Origin: Sphingobacterium sp.
Lineage (GTDB): Bacteria; Bacteroidota; Bacteroidia; Sphingobacteriales; Sphingobacteriaceae
Assembly: GCA_031253985.1 (NCBI GenBank)
Contig: JAIRVH010000154.1
Coordinates: 1 to 33,254, forward strand
Reading direction: 5' to 3'
Length of the DNA: 33,254 nucleotides
Below the pieces are notes generated by a model. The model saw only the letters and a list, made by a program, of their open reading frames with translations, did no database searches and was not told where the DNA came from. Shown here in pieces: positions 17,101-24,066 of this stretch. Numbering within the stretch: the first letter of the stretch is position 1; every line of letters begins with the position of its first letter. Position numbers and translations under genes: made by a program.

Positions 17101-19404
17101 CGCTTTTGCAATCAGTGAAATGCTGTCTAGCGAGTAATAAGCATCATTGTAAACAATAGATGAATTGGTAATATGCGCTTCTCCATTTAGGAAATTCGGA
17201 TCAGCTGAACTAAAGTTTCCGACAAGTTTACCGTGGTACTTGAATTCGTCGTCCATTAATTTTAAATTTTTAAGATTAATGGTATCCACCATAAGTTCGA
17301 AATCCACCTGTGGATACTTGGATTTCATGTTAGCCGTCGCATCCAGCTTGAGCTGAATATTGGGGTCTGGGCTGACAACAGAGGCTTTAATATCTCCTTT
17401 GTCTGCGGTAAGGTTCATGTCGATATTCTGATAACGATAGCCCATTGCATCCATTCGGTTTACTTTACCATCGAAGTTGGCCACAAGCTTCTTGGGATCG
17501 GTACCATGGCCTTTAATTTTTCCTTCGAAGGAAAGTATCCCCAATGTACTGTCCATTTTCATGATCTTACCGATATCAAAATCACGGATGCTCACATAGG
17601 CATCATACGTTGTATCCCGGCCGATCATGCCAACTTTACCATTGAACTTGGCTGTTCCCTTCTCTGTTACTAAAGAAAGGTTGGTGTTAAAAGCGTTCAT
17701 GCCGCCATTAAACGTCCCGGTAAGCCCGATGGTATTCGGTAGTTCTATTCCACTTGGAAGCATCTTTTTTGAAACCAGCTTTTCGATATCTGAACGGCCT
17801 GTGGTCAATTTCTTTAAATTAAGATCCATTGACATTTTATCGACGTTGGGTAGACCCTTTAAGTGCAGGCTGGCAATGACTCGTGTATTAGATAAGGTTT
17901 GAAAATCAATTGCTGGAATATTTAGATCATTGACCTTACCCACAACGCGTCCATCTATTGCAAATTTTTTGTCCATCAGGGGTTTCATAACCTGCATAGT
18001 ATCCAAAAACGGTGCAAAGTAGTAGATATCGCGCATATCAACATGACTCTTTTTAATTGTTGCATTCACGTAGAGCAGTTCGGGTTTTTTGGCGATAATA
18101 TCCAAAGAGGGATAGGTTACTTTGATGTAATCCCGCAGGAGAGTACGTGGTGTCTCTGCGTAAAGATTTTTGATCTCCGCACCGGTATTCGTATACTTAA
18201 AATCACCTTTCAATTGCTTGATCACAAAACCAGACTGATCTGATGCGACGAGCTCCTTTAATGATCCGCTGATAGAATCGGCACTGTAGTAAAGATCGTT
18301 GAGACTGGTTTTCATCCCGGGAATCTTCATGTTGAAATAATCAAAGCCTTTCATACGCGCCTGATTATCGTCCCGGTAAGCTAGGCTTGTCTTATTGATT
18401 TGAATATCTTTGGCTGATACAATCCAGTTTACTTTGCTGCTGTCTGCTGTGTTTTTCTCCGTGCTGTTCGCTTTTTTCTGAATCTTTCCAAAGAGCACAG
18501 AATTATCCGATCCATCCAGGTTGATCGTTTGAATGTCAACGATCTCTTTGTTGAGGTCGATCTTATTAATGTCCGCGTGAAGATTTTTGATATAAAACTT
18601 GGTGTTCAATAGGCTGGATTTATCCTCATAACGAACCAGTATATTGGTTAGATCTGCAATTTGCAGGCCGACCTCGGGAAGTAATGTCGTTGTCTGTGCT
18701 GTTTTGTCGGTAATCCCAAAGTCTTTGACGGATGGCGCTGCCCCTTCAACAACTGGTCGCCATTGTTTTACTGTAGCGCTCAAACCATCAATCTTTACTT
18801 TGGGGAGGTCAAAGGCCATGTTTTTTGTGAGATCAAATTTCTTAACGTTCGTGTTCAAGCTGCCGAGATAAACATCGGCACTGGTGCCGATAACATCATC
18901 GGCATAGACAATATGAAATTTGTCAAATTTGACTTTATCCAAATTAAATAGGAGGGCTGAACTGCTGTCTGCCGTTGGTTTGCTTTCTTTTTGAGAGGCG
19001 AAAGCTTTGATAATATAATCAAAGTTGAACGAGCTGTCGGGCAGCGTACGGCGAATTTTTGCAGTGATTCCTTCTGCTTCAAGACTCTGAATTTCAACGG
19101 TGTTTTTCAGAAGTTTGAGCATGTTGATATCCACTGCTATGCTTTTTCCAGCAACCAAGGTGTCTTTACTCTGGTCAGCTAAGTAAACGTCCTCTAAAAC
19201 CAGTTTTTTAGGAAAATCAATATTGATATAGCCAATTTTTACAGGAGTACCAATCTTTCCTTCTACATATTGAGTTACTTTGCCAGCAATATAGTTCTGG
19301 ACGGAAGGTAGTCTGATTAAGAATACGATTAGAATAGCCAGCGCAATTATTACTCCAATAATCCACAATATTGTTTTAAAAGCAATTCGGGTAAATCTGT
19401 TCAA
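14119..19404 (-). CDS. tamB: TamB, translocation/assembly module and lipid-bridge protein
   Basis: A very large (1761-residue) inner-membrane-anchored periplasmic protein. The AsmA-like/TamB family forms a long hydrophobic beta-taco groove across the periplasm; in Escherichia coli it takes part in phospholipid transport to the outer membrane and assists outer-membrane protein assembly with TamA. Residues about 11-32 form the N-terminal membrane anchor, followed by repeated beta-rich segments. The C-terminal DUF490/TamB domain is near 1350-1690 (TVDKGSYSFSFGPVKKDFTF, ITAAYTT, FSLIVLGRF, YRKNQYQVTLQGQYVETGIGF), then a charged KRK/DSPK tail. The start is TTG at 19404; no ATG exists upstream before a stop, and the first internal Met would delete the anchor. 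The partner tamL overlaps its 3' end. Confidence 0.93.
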   Translation of the reverse strand: MNRFTRIAFKTILWIIGVIIALAILIVFLIRLPSVQNYIAGKVTQYVEGKIGTPVKIGYINIDFPKKLVLEDVYLADQSKDTLVAGKSIAVDINMLKLLKNTVEIQSLEAEGITAKIRRTLPDSSFNFDYIIKAFASQKESKPTADSSSALLFNLDKVKFDKFHIVYADDVIGTSADVYLGSLNTNVKKFDLTKNMAFDLPKVKIDGLSATVKQWRPVVEGAAPSVKDFGITDKTAQTTTLLPEVGLQIADLTNILVRYEDKSSLLNTKFYIKNLHADINKIDLNKEIVDIQTINLDGSDNSVLFGKIQKKANSTEKNTADSSKVNWIVSAKDIQINKTSLAYRDDNQARMKGFDYFNMKIPGMKTSLNDLYYSADSISGSLKELVASDQSGFVIKQLKGDFKYTNTGAEIKNLYAETPRTLLRDYIKVTYPSLDIIAKKPELLYVNATIKKSHVDMRDIYYFAPFLDTMQVMKPLMDKKFAIDGRVVGKVNDLNIPAIDFQTLSNTRVIASLHLKGLPNVDKMSMDLNLKKLTTGRSDIEKLVSKKMLPSGIELPNTIGLTGTFNGGMNAFNTNLSLVTEKGTAKFNGKVGMIGRDTTYDAYVSIRDFDIGKIMKMDSTLGILSFEGKIKGHGTDPKKLVANFDGKVNRMDAMGYRYQNIDMNLTADKGDIKASVVSPDPNIQLKLDATANMKSKYPQVDFELMVDTINLKNLKLMDDEFKYHGKLVGNFSSADPNFLNGEAHITNSSIVYNDAYYSLDSISLIAKADTSRNLLLLKSDFLNAHLVGKYKILELQNAIQDILQVYYQPGKAAKVAKYEPQNIEFSAQLTRTKFIKDFLPELTEMSDITLDGMFNSQSKTILAKLDAPKIIYNGTEINNVTLDINTLDSTLYYSALINKIKVSNIELVNTVFSGKVIQNNLDFGLWIKDKKEKEQYHLGANMRVDNGAFVFSLLQDGLMLNYEKWTINPNNLLKFGSTGIQANEFILSNKGQELSISSQDSVLNSPLNIAFKNFRIETLSKMLESETVDLGGGVNGQATISRLESSPVFVSDLVIEKFYIGKDTVGNVNIKVNNEKENTYNANISISENGNNVVLSGDFVNPPKGEASLDFTLDIAPLTMQTVQAFSLGYLKDAKGNLEGQLKITGSPSKPLINGDVKFKEAQFNIAMLNALFKAKDETIHLDERGITFPKFALEDKKGNIAKVTGSIETKTYTDFDFNLNVNTDNFEVLNSTQSDNDMFYGKMYLTSNLRIRGNLDKPVVDGTIKVLDDTDFTFVMPNEDPGMADRKGVVEFVDKSDTTRANVFAKLDSMTVTRLTGMDVDLNLQTDKDAKFKILLDAGSQDALNIQGEAELNAGIDASSKITLSGTFTVDKGSYSFSFGPVKKDFTFRKGSTITWNGDPLDAQLNITAAYTTKAPTLELVATQLGSENANLYKQRIPFNVLLKITDKLFQPQLNFDIDLDENNSVVSQDVISKVNNALTTLRENPSELNKQVFSLIVLGRFMSTNPFESLSGGGGTEAIVRNSISSFLSGQLNRLASELITGVELDFNLTSEEDYATGAGQTRTDLNIGVSKMLLNDRLKITVGSNFEVEGNTRPGETANNIAGDIQLDYQLSQDGRYFARVYRKNQYQVTLQGQYVETGIGFIINMDYNRFKEIWMSSKKLKEYYDTNSKGFRKRFDVERMETDSVYRDSVRTVIRDSLMIHSPEYRKRMEDREKEKRKQQLDSTKRTPKSDSPKSNLDTIRTTAIKNEDEERSYHAS

Positions 19405-19499
19405 CGTATAATTTGATTTAAGTATCTATTAATAAAAATTAAAACGGGAAAAAGTTTGCTTCGTTTTCAGCTATATAACTTATATCGCCACTATTTCAG

Positions 19500-19530
19500 C
19501 AAACTAAGATAAATTTGCTTGTAAATGCAA
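19500..19530 (-). promoter_or_regulatory. Candidate tamB promoter
   Basis: On the minus strand TTG (19528-19530), 20 bases, then TTAGTTTG (19500-19507), one mismatch from TAnnTTTG. Transcription would start about 90 bases before the TTG start codon of tamB. Confidence 0.35.
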
Positions 19531-19702
19531 GTTTAATTTATGCGTTATACCTATTTAAGCAAATCTTAACAGTTTTTCATTCCCACACTAAAAGAAAAGT
19601 CTTTTGTTGCGAGGATGGTATAAAAACACATCAAATAATTGACCAAACCATTATCGTCTTATAAAGTTTTTCGTTTTTTAATTTTATGGTAATAAAAGCA
19701 TG

Positions 19703-19737
19703 AAATACCTATCAATTTATTAAAGAAATAGGTATTT
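19703..19737 (-). terminator. Possible weak terminator after the DoxX gene
   Basis: AAATACCTAT and ATAGGTATTT form a perfect 10-bp stem around a 15-base loop. It is AT-rich and followed on the minus strand only by a short interrupted T run. Confidence 0.3.
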
Positions 19738-19786
19738 AACATACTACATATTCTTATCTATAGCACCTGGAGATGAGAATAGATCA

Positions 19787-20161
19787 TTATTCCATCAGTT
19801 TCCTGTATTTACCCCAGTTTTCAAATACGACCCATAACCAAATAATGAAAAGTACAGCCCAGATGATTAATCCCATTTGGCTATAGAAAATCATATTATG
19901 GGTAAAAATGCCAATGAGTATCGGAAAGATAACCAATGCACCTAAAGTCCTTGTTTTTGGAAAAATAAACAATAAGCCACCCAGGAGTTCGATAATTCCG
20001 ACTAGCGGCATTAGCCATTTTATCGTGGCAAAGGCCTCAAATACTTTTTTCATGTCCATATCCATTGGCGGCGTAGGCATATAATGAAAAAGTTTATCCA
20101 GCCCTGCATTGATAAATAGCAAGGCAAATAAAATGCAAAGTATGTTTTTAAAGATCTTCAT
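19787..20161 (-). CDS. DoxX-like membrane protein
   Basis: A 124-residue protein with four predicted membrane helices: about 5-20, 44-66 (TIKWLMPLVGIIELLGGLLFI), 72-92 and 97-116. The arrangement and the GLDKLFHY and EFLGG-like (IELLGGLLF) segments match the DoxX/DoxD-like family. Members act in quinone- or thiol-linked redox processes in the membrane, but most, including this one, have no tested activity. The ATG at 20161 (MKIFKN) is preferred over the in-frame TTG at 20176 because it starts just before the first helix. It follows the DUF4342 gene by 20 bases and is probably co-transcribed. Confidence 0.82.
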   Translation of the reverse strand: MKIFKNILCILFALLFINAGLDKLFHYMPTPPMDMDMKKVFEAFATIKWLMPLVGIIELLGGLLFIFPKTRTLGALVIFPILIGIFTHNMIFYSQMGLIIWAVLFIIWLWVVFENWGKYRKLME

Positions 20162-20181
20162 AACGGTCAATTTCAAATTGA

Positions 20182-20484
20182 TTATTTTACAGTTATTGTT
20201 GTCGGTGGATCAGTGCTGTTATCTTCTTTGTCTTCTTCGTCTTTGTTTGTATTGCGCTCTACGGTGATCGTACATTCTGTAAGCAATGCTGCTACGGCGC
20301 CAATTGCGGCAAAGACAGGTGCTAAGATCAAGCCTATTGCGCCTATAGTGACAGGAAAGCTCATAATTTCCTTGCCATGTTTGTCCGAAATGCTGATTTT
20401 GCTAACATTGCCCTCAGCAATGATTTCTTTGATCTTCTGTAAAAGGTTTTCACCGTTAATCTGAAATGTTTCTTTGAATCCCAT
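20182..20484 (-). CDS. DUF4342 small protein
   Basis: A 100-residue protein from ATG 20484 (MGFKETFQINGENLL). It fits DUF4342: an N-terminal amphipathic segment GENLLQKIKEIIAEGNVSKISI (about 10-31), the strand KEIMSFPVTIGAIGLILAPV, a hydrophobic stretch AAIGAVAALLTECTITVER (about 55-75), then an acidic, Thr/Pro-rich tail. The family is common in Gram-positive and some Gram-negative bacteria and has no assigned function. An upstream ATG at 20523 would add 13 residues not expected in the family; it cannot be excluded. DoxX follows 20 bases later. Confidence 0.8.
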   Translation of the reverse strand: MGFKETFQINGENLLQKIKEIIAEGNVSKISISDKHGKEIMSFPVTIGAIGLILAPVFAAIGAVAALLTECTITVERNTNKDEEDKEDNSTDPPTTITVK

Positions 20485-20663
20485 AATGATATAATTTAAG
20501 TTCGCTCTTATAAAGTTATTCATTTTTTACAGGAATTTATAAAGTAACCGCATTGTTTGTCTATCAATTAGTTATAAACTGCTTTTAACAGATAGAAGGT
20601 GCAGATGATTCTCTTGTTTTTCAGTTTAGGTTTTAAATTCCCTTGAAGCAGATATCATGAGTC

Positions 20664-20707
20664 GTTCAAGCATGGTTCCAGTATGGTTGATGTACAGTTC
20701 CAGTATT
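20664..20707. repeat. Four-unit 11-bp sub-array
   Basis: Units starting at 20664, 20675, 20686 and 20697 each open with GTTC or GTTG, and GTTCCAGTAT occurs exactly at 20675 and again at 20697. It has the same period as the main array but a different register and lower GC. Confidence 0.7.
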
Positions 20708-20808
20708 GATAAGATAGCCGTAGGTAATACAAAGGTTGTATGGTATTTTCGGATAGGGATTACTAACATGGACTATTAGTGATATTTATCGATGTAGCCT
20801 GTATGGAT

Positions 20809-21034
20809 ACATTTCGGCTATTGTTGGAATGTTGCTCGAGTATTGTTCGGTGGTTGTTCGGGATTGCCTTAGGACTGGGCCGGGACAGCGTTGGGAATGC
20901 CCTGCCATTTGTTCGGCAGTTGTTCGGCTGCGGGTCGATGCGTTGCCGAGCGTTAGCCAAACGTAGGCCGAAGCTCTCCCGACCTTGTCTCGAAGCTGTC
21001 CCGAGTCAGTCTCGGAGCGTTCCCGAATAACGTA
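20809..21034. repeat. Degenerate GC-rich array with 11-bp period
   Basis: Aligned in steps of 11 bases, the sequence shows a core close to YYCGR plus six variable bases. CG dinucleotides fall on 15 of the 20 register positions from 20815 to 21024 (815, 837, 848, 859, 881, 914, 925, 936, 947, 969, 980, 991, 1002, 1013, 1024). TTCGG occurs five times in the left half; CCGA or TCGA dominate the right half. The five missing positions read GG, TA, TG, TG and CA, mostly as expected from decay of CG. GC content is visibly above the surroundings. Confidence 0.85.
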
Positions 21035-21037
21035 GGG

Positions 21038-21067
21038 ACTTGAGGGGACTTGAGGGGACATGAAGGG
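21038..21067. repeat. Three 10-bp tandem units at the end of the array
   Basis: ACTTGAGGGG twice (21038-21047, 21048-21057) and then ACATGAAGGG (21058-21067). It joins directly to the 11-bp array but uses a 10-bp period. Confidence 0.85.
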
Positions 21068-21088
21068 AGTTCTGCTTATTTCTCGGTT

Positions 21089-21121
21089 AAAAAAAAGTCC
21101 CGCGTAAGGCGCGGGACTTTT
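21089..21121 (-). terminator. valS terminator
   Basis: A perfect 12-bp stem (AAAAGTCCCGCG, 21093-21104, with 21110-21121) around a 5-base loop; on the minus strand it is followed by eight T (21089-21096 counted with the arm). It lies 22 bases after the valS stop. Confidence 0.9.
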
Positions 21122-21142
21122 AAAAGATGTATTGAATAGGTC

Positions 21143-23779
21143 TTAACCTAATGCTACTAAGCTTTCTTGAAGAATTTTAATCTTTGCTTCGGCATCTGCT
21201 TTTTTACTTTTTTCGTTTTCAACAATTTCAGGCTTAGCATTTTGCACAAACCGCTCATTGGAAAGCTTTTTGTCTACAGATACAAGGAAACCTTTTAAGT
21301 ATTCCAATTCTTTTTCGATACGTTCACGCTCGGCATCGACATCAATATTGTTTTCTAACGTAACATAACACTCATCTTTACCGGCAAGGAAGCTCATTGC
21401 TCCTGCTACTTTCTCAGAAACAAAAGTTACGCCTTCCAAGTTTGCAATCTTGGTAATGATATCAATATATTGTGCTAAATTAATGTTCGACTGTTGATTG
21501 ATCGCCAATGGCAATGCAACCTTAGGGGAAATACCTTTAGAATTGCGAATATTACGAACTTCCGAAATGATCTGTTGAGCGATCGCGAAATCTTTTATTA
21601 ACTGTTCGTCAAACTCATCCGCCGTAGGATAAGCGGCTACGATAATGCAATCTTTCTCGTCTTTTACGCCAAACAATTCGTCATGCCATAATTCTTCGGT
21701 CAAGAAAGGCATGAACGGGTGTACTAGCGTAAGAATGCGTTGGAAGAAAGATTTGACCGTTTCTAAAGTTTCTGCAGAGATAGGAGAACCATAAGCCGGT
21801 TTAACCAATTCAAGATACCATGCACAGAAGTCGTCCCATACCAATTTGTAGGTTGTCATGAGTGCATCTGACAAACGATAGTGTTTGAAGTTTTCTTCGA
21901 TATCGACCAGGGCTTGATTTAATCTCGCCTTAAACCAGGATGCTGCTATTTTATCCGAGTCAGAAGCTGCAGCAGTTGTAATTTCCCAACCTTTTACCAA
22001 ACGGAAGGCATTCCAGATCTTGTTTGCAAAATTACGGCCCTGTACACAAAGCTCAACGTCAAAAGGAAGGTCGTTACCTGCCGGAGCAGTCAGCAACATG
22101 CCCATTCTTGTGGCATCGGCCCCGTATTCGTTCATCAGATCAATTGGGTCAGGTGAATTACCCAGTGATTTGGACATTTTACGGCCTAGTTTATCACGTA
22201 CAATACCGGTGAAATAAACATTTTCAAAAGGTAATTGTCCGCGGAATTCATATCCCGATACGATCATGCGTGCCACCCAAAAGAAAATGATATCTGGAGC
22301 GGTCACCAAATCTTGCGTCGGGTAGTAATAGTTGATTTCGGCATTCTCAGGTTCATTGATGCCATTGAATACGGAGATTGGCCATAACCATGCTGAGAAC
22401 CACGTGTCCAGAACATCTTCATCTTGACGGAGATCCGCTGCCCGAAGATCTGCATTGCCTGATTTTTCTTGCGCTAATACAAGTGCTTCTTCAATTGTTT
22501 GTGCAACAACAAAATCTTCGTTCCCATCGCCATAGAAATAAGCTGGTATTTGATGTCCCCACCACAATTGTCTTGAGATGTTCCAGTCTGTCACATTCTC
22601 CATCCAGTTGCGGTAAATATTTTTGAATTTTGTCGGATGGAACTTAATCGTATCGTCCATGACATTATCCAATGCTGGTTTTGCCAGATCTTCCATTTTA
22701 AGGAACCACTGATTGGAGATTTTAGGCTCAATGACAGCACCGGTTCGCTCCGAAGTACCGACATTATTGGTATAGTTTTCGACTTTTTCTAATAACCCTT
22801 TTTCCTCAAGCTCTTTCTCAATCTCTTTGCGCACTTTAAAACGATCCATACCTGCATAGTGCAGGCCATTGTCATTTAGCTTTGCTTCATCCGTGAAGAT
22901 ATCCACAAATTCCAGGTTGTGTTTTTTGCCCAAAGCATAGTCATTCACGTCATGCGCTGGTGTTACTTTAAGGCATCCGGTACCAAATTCCAGATCAACA
23001 TATTCATCTTCAATGATATTGACTCTTCTTCCGACGATAGGCACAATCACCTGCTTTCCTTTCAGCCAGGTGTAGCGTTCATCATTGGGATTGATGCACA
23101 CCGCAGTATCACCAAAGATGGTCTCAGGACGGGTTGTCGCCACTACGATGTATTGGTCTGTCCCTTCAACCTGATATTTTAGGTGGTATAATTTGCCGTT
23201 TTTCTCTTTATAAATAACTTCTTCGTCGGAGATATTTGTTTTTGCTTCAGGGTCCCAATTAACCATGCGGTAACCACGATAGATCAATCCTTTATTGTAC
23301 AGATCGACAAATACACGGATAACAGATTGGTATAATTCCGGATCCATGGTAAAACGTGTACGATCCCAGTCACAGGAAGCGCCAAGTTTTTCGAGTTGTT
23401 TTAGAATAATACCACCGTATTTTTCCTTCCATTCCCAAGCATGTTTCAAGAAATCTTCACGCGATAAAGAGCGTTTGTCAATTCCCTGTTCCTTCAACAT
23501 AGCGACGACTTTAGCTTCAGTGGCGATAGAGGCGTGGTCGGTTCCCGGTACCCAGCAGGCGTTTTTCCCCTGCATACGTGCCCGGCGAATCAAAACGTCT
23601 TGAATGGTATTATTTAGCATATGCCCCATGTGCAATACTCCAGTGACATTCGGAGGAGGCATCACAATCGTGTAAGGTTCACGTTCGTCAGGGGTGGAAC
23701 GGAAAAATCCATTCGCTTTCCAATAGCTGTACCATTTTTCTTCAGCTTCTTTTGGATTGTAAGTTTTCGCTATGCTCAT
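21143..23779 (-). CDS. valS: Valyl-tRNA synthetase
   Basis: Class I aminoacyl-tRNA synthetase that charges tRNA-Val in the cytoplasm. The 878-residue protein has [13 protein letters not shown] with the HIGH-type motif at 50-53, the editing (CP1) domain about 190-340 including [12 protein letters not shown] and [12 protein letters not shown], and the KMSKS loop at 534-538 in [32 protein letters not shown] segment marks the anticodon-binding domain. The C-terminal coiled-coil arm typical of ValRS covers about 810-878 ([13 protein letters not shown]...[11 protein letters not shown]). The gene is a single unit with its own terminator. Upstream, TACTTTTG on the minus strand (23813-23820) is a likely -7 box. 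No T-box leader is present, as expected in this phylum. Confidence 0.97.
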   Translation of the reverse strand: MSIAKTYNPKEAEEKWYSYWKANGFFRSTPDEREPYTIVMPPPNVTGVLHMGHMLNNTIQDVLIRRARMQGKNACWVPGTDHASIATEAKVVAMLKEQGIDKRSLSREDFLKHAWEWKEKYGGIILKQLEKLGASCDWDRTRFTMDPELYQSVIRVFVDLYNKGLIYRGYRMVNWDPEAKTNISDEEVIYKEKNGKLYHLKYQVEGTDQYIVVATTRPETIFGDTAVCINPNDERYTWLKGKQVIVPIVGRRVNIIEDEYVDLEFGTGCLKVTPAHDVNDYALGKKHNLEFVDIFTDEAKLNDNGLHYAGMDRFKVRKEIEKELEEKGLLEKVENYTNNVGTSERTGAVIEPKISNQWFLKMEDLAKPALDNVMDDTIKFHPTKFKNIYRNWMENVTDWNISRQLWWGHQIPAYFYGDGNEDFVVAQTIEEALVLAQEKSGNADLRAADLRQDEDVLDTWFSAWLWPISVFNGINEPENAEINYYYPTQDLVTAPDIIFFWVARMIVSGYEFRGQLPFENVYFTGIVRDKLGRKMSKSLGNSPDPIDLMNEYGADATRMGMLLTAPAGNDLPFDVELCVQGRNFANKIWNAFRLVKGWEITTAAASDSDKIAASWFKARLNQALVDIEENFKHYRLSDALMTTYKLVWDDFCAWYLELVKPAYGSPISAETLETVKSFFQRILTLVHPFMPFLTEELWHDELFGVKDEKDCIIVAAYPTADEFDEQLIKDFAIAQQIISEVRNIRNSKGISPKVALPLAINQQSNINLAQYIDIITKIANLEGVTFVSEKVAGAMSFLAGKDECYVTLENNIDVDAERERIEKELEYLKGFLVSVDKKLSNERFVQNAKPEIVENEKSKKADAEAKIKILQESLVALG

Positions 23780-23812
23780 TTTAAATTTTTGTATTCAAAC
23801 TTTTTAGGAACA

Positions 23813-23820
23813 CAAAAGTA
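23813..23820 (-). promoter_or_regulatory. Candidate -7 box of valS
   Basis: TACTTTTG on the minus strand is an exact TAnnTTTG match, but no TTG is found at the usual distance upstream. It implies a leader of about 30 bases. Confidence 0.4.
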
Positions 23821-24034
23821 AGGAATTCTATGTTATTTTCCTTAGTTATCCATTGATCTTGTTCTCAAAGAAAAAGAAGCCATAAATAAAGGCTAAGTAA
23901 TACGGTTAATGATGTTATTCCTGAGCATAAGAGGAGGTTATTGTAGCGAGGTAAAGCATAACGCAAGATTTATACTTTTTTAATCTTTTCTTCATATTAC
24001 TAAGTTATTAGCCTGTATTTCATGTAAATTAATG

Positions 24035-24042
24035 TAAATTTG
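24035..24042 (+). promoter_or_regulatory. -7 box of the first LtaS-like gene
   Basis: TAAATTTG, exact TAnnTTTG, 24 bases before ATG 24067; the -33 position has CTG rather than TTG (24013-24015). The box overlaps the in-frame TTG at 24040, so translation must start later. A 9-bp direct repeat ATGTAAATT (24022-24030, 24032-24040) overlaps the box. Confidence 0.45.
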
Positions 24043-24066
24043 CCTGTTTTATTTTTATACGAAGGG

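Larger units (their letters stand above)
19405..19786. other. 382-base intergenic region upstream of tamB
   Basis: No gene is seen. It holds the candidate tamB promoter, several short inverted repeats, and an exact TAAATTTG on the plus strand (19510-19517) with no gene downstream of it. A 10-bp inverted repeat (19703-19712 with 19728-19737) lies about 50 bases after the DoxX stop and may end that transcript. Confidence 0.65.
20485..21142. other. 658-base non-coding interval with a periodic array
   Basis: The first 150 bases are AT-rich and should hold the promoter of the DUF4342 gene, though no exact TAnnTTTG box is seen. The rest contains a left sub-array (20664-20707), the main 11-bp array (about 20809-21034), a 10-bp tandem block (21038-21067) and the valS terminator. 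Open frames of 83 and 91 codons cross the array on opposite strands; they are treated as by-products of a GC-rich sequence with few stops. Confidence 0.75.

Noticed and set aside
19510..19517. Exact TAAATTTG on the plus strand as a promoter for a hidden gene
   Set aside because: No TTG lies at the right distance upstream and no open frame of useful length follows on the plus strand before the antisense DoxX region.
20779..21061. Open frames of 83 codons (+) and 91 codons (-) in the periodic array as genes
   Set aside because: They overlap on opposite strands, start with GTG or have no ribosome-binding site, follow the 11-bp periodicity of the DNA, and resemble no protein I know. GC-rich sequence with few stops explains them.
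20664..21067. CRISPR array
   Set aside because: The period of 10-11 bp is far too short, the units are degenerate, and no cas genes are nearby.
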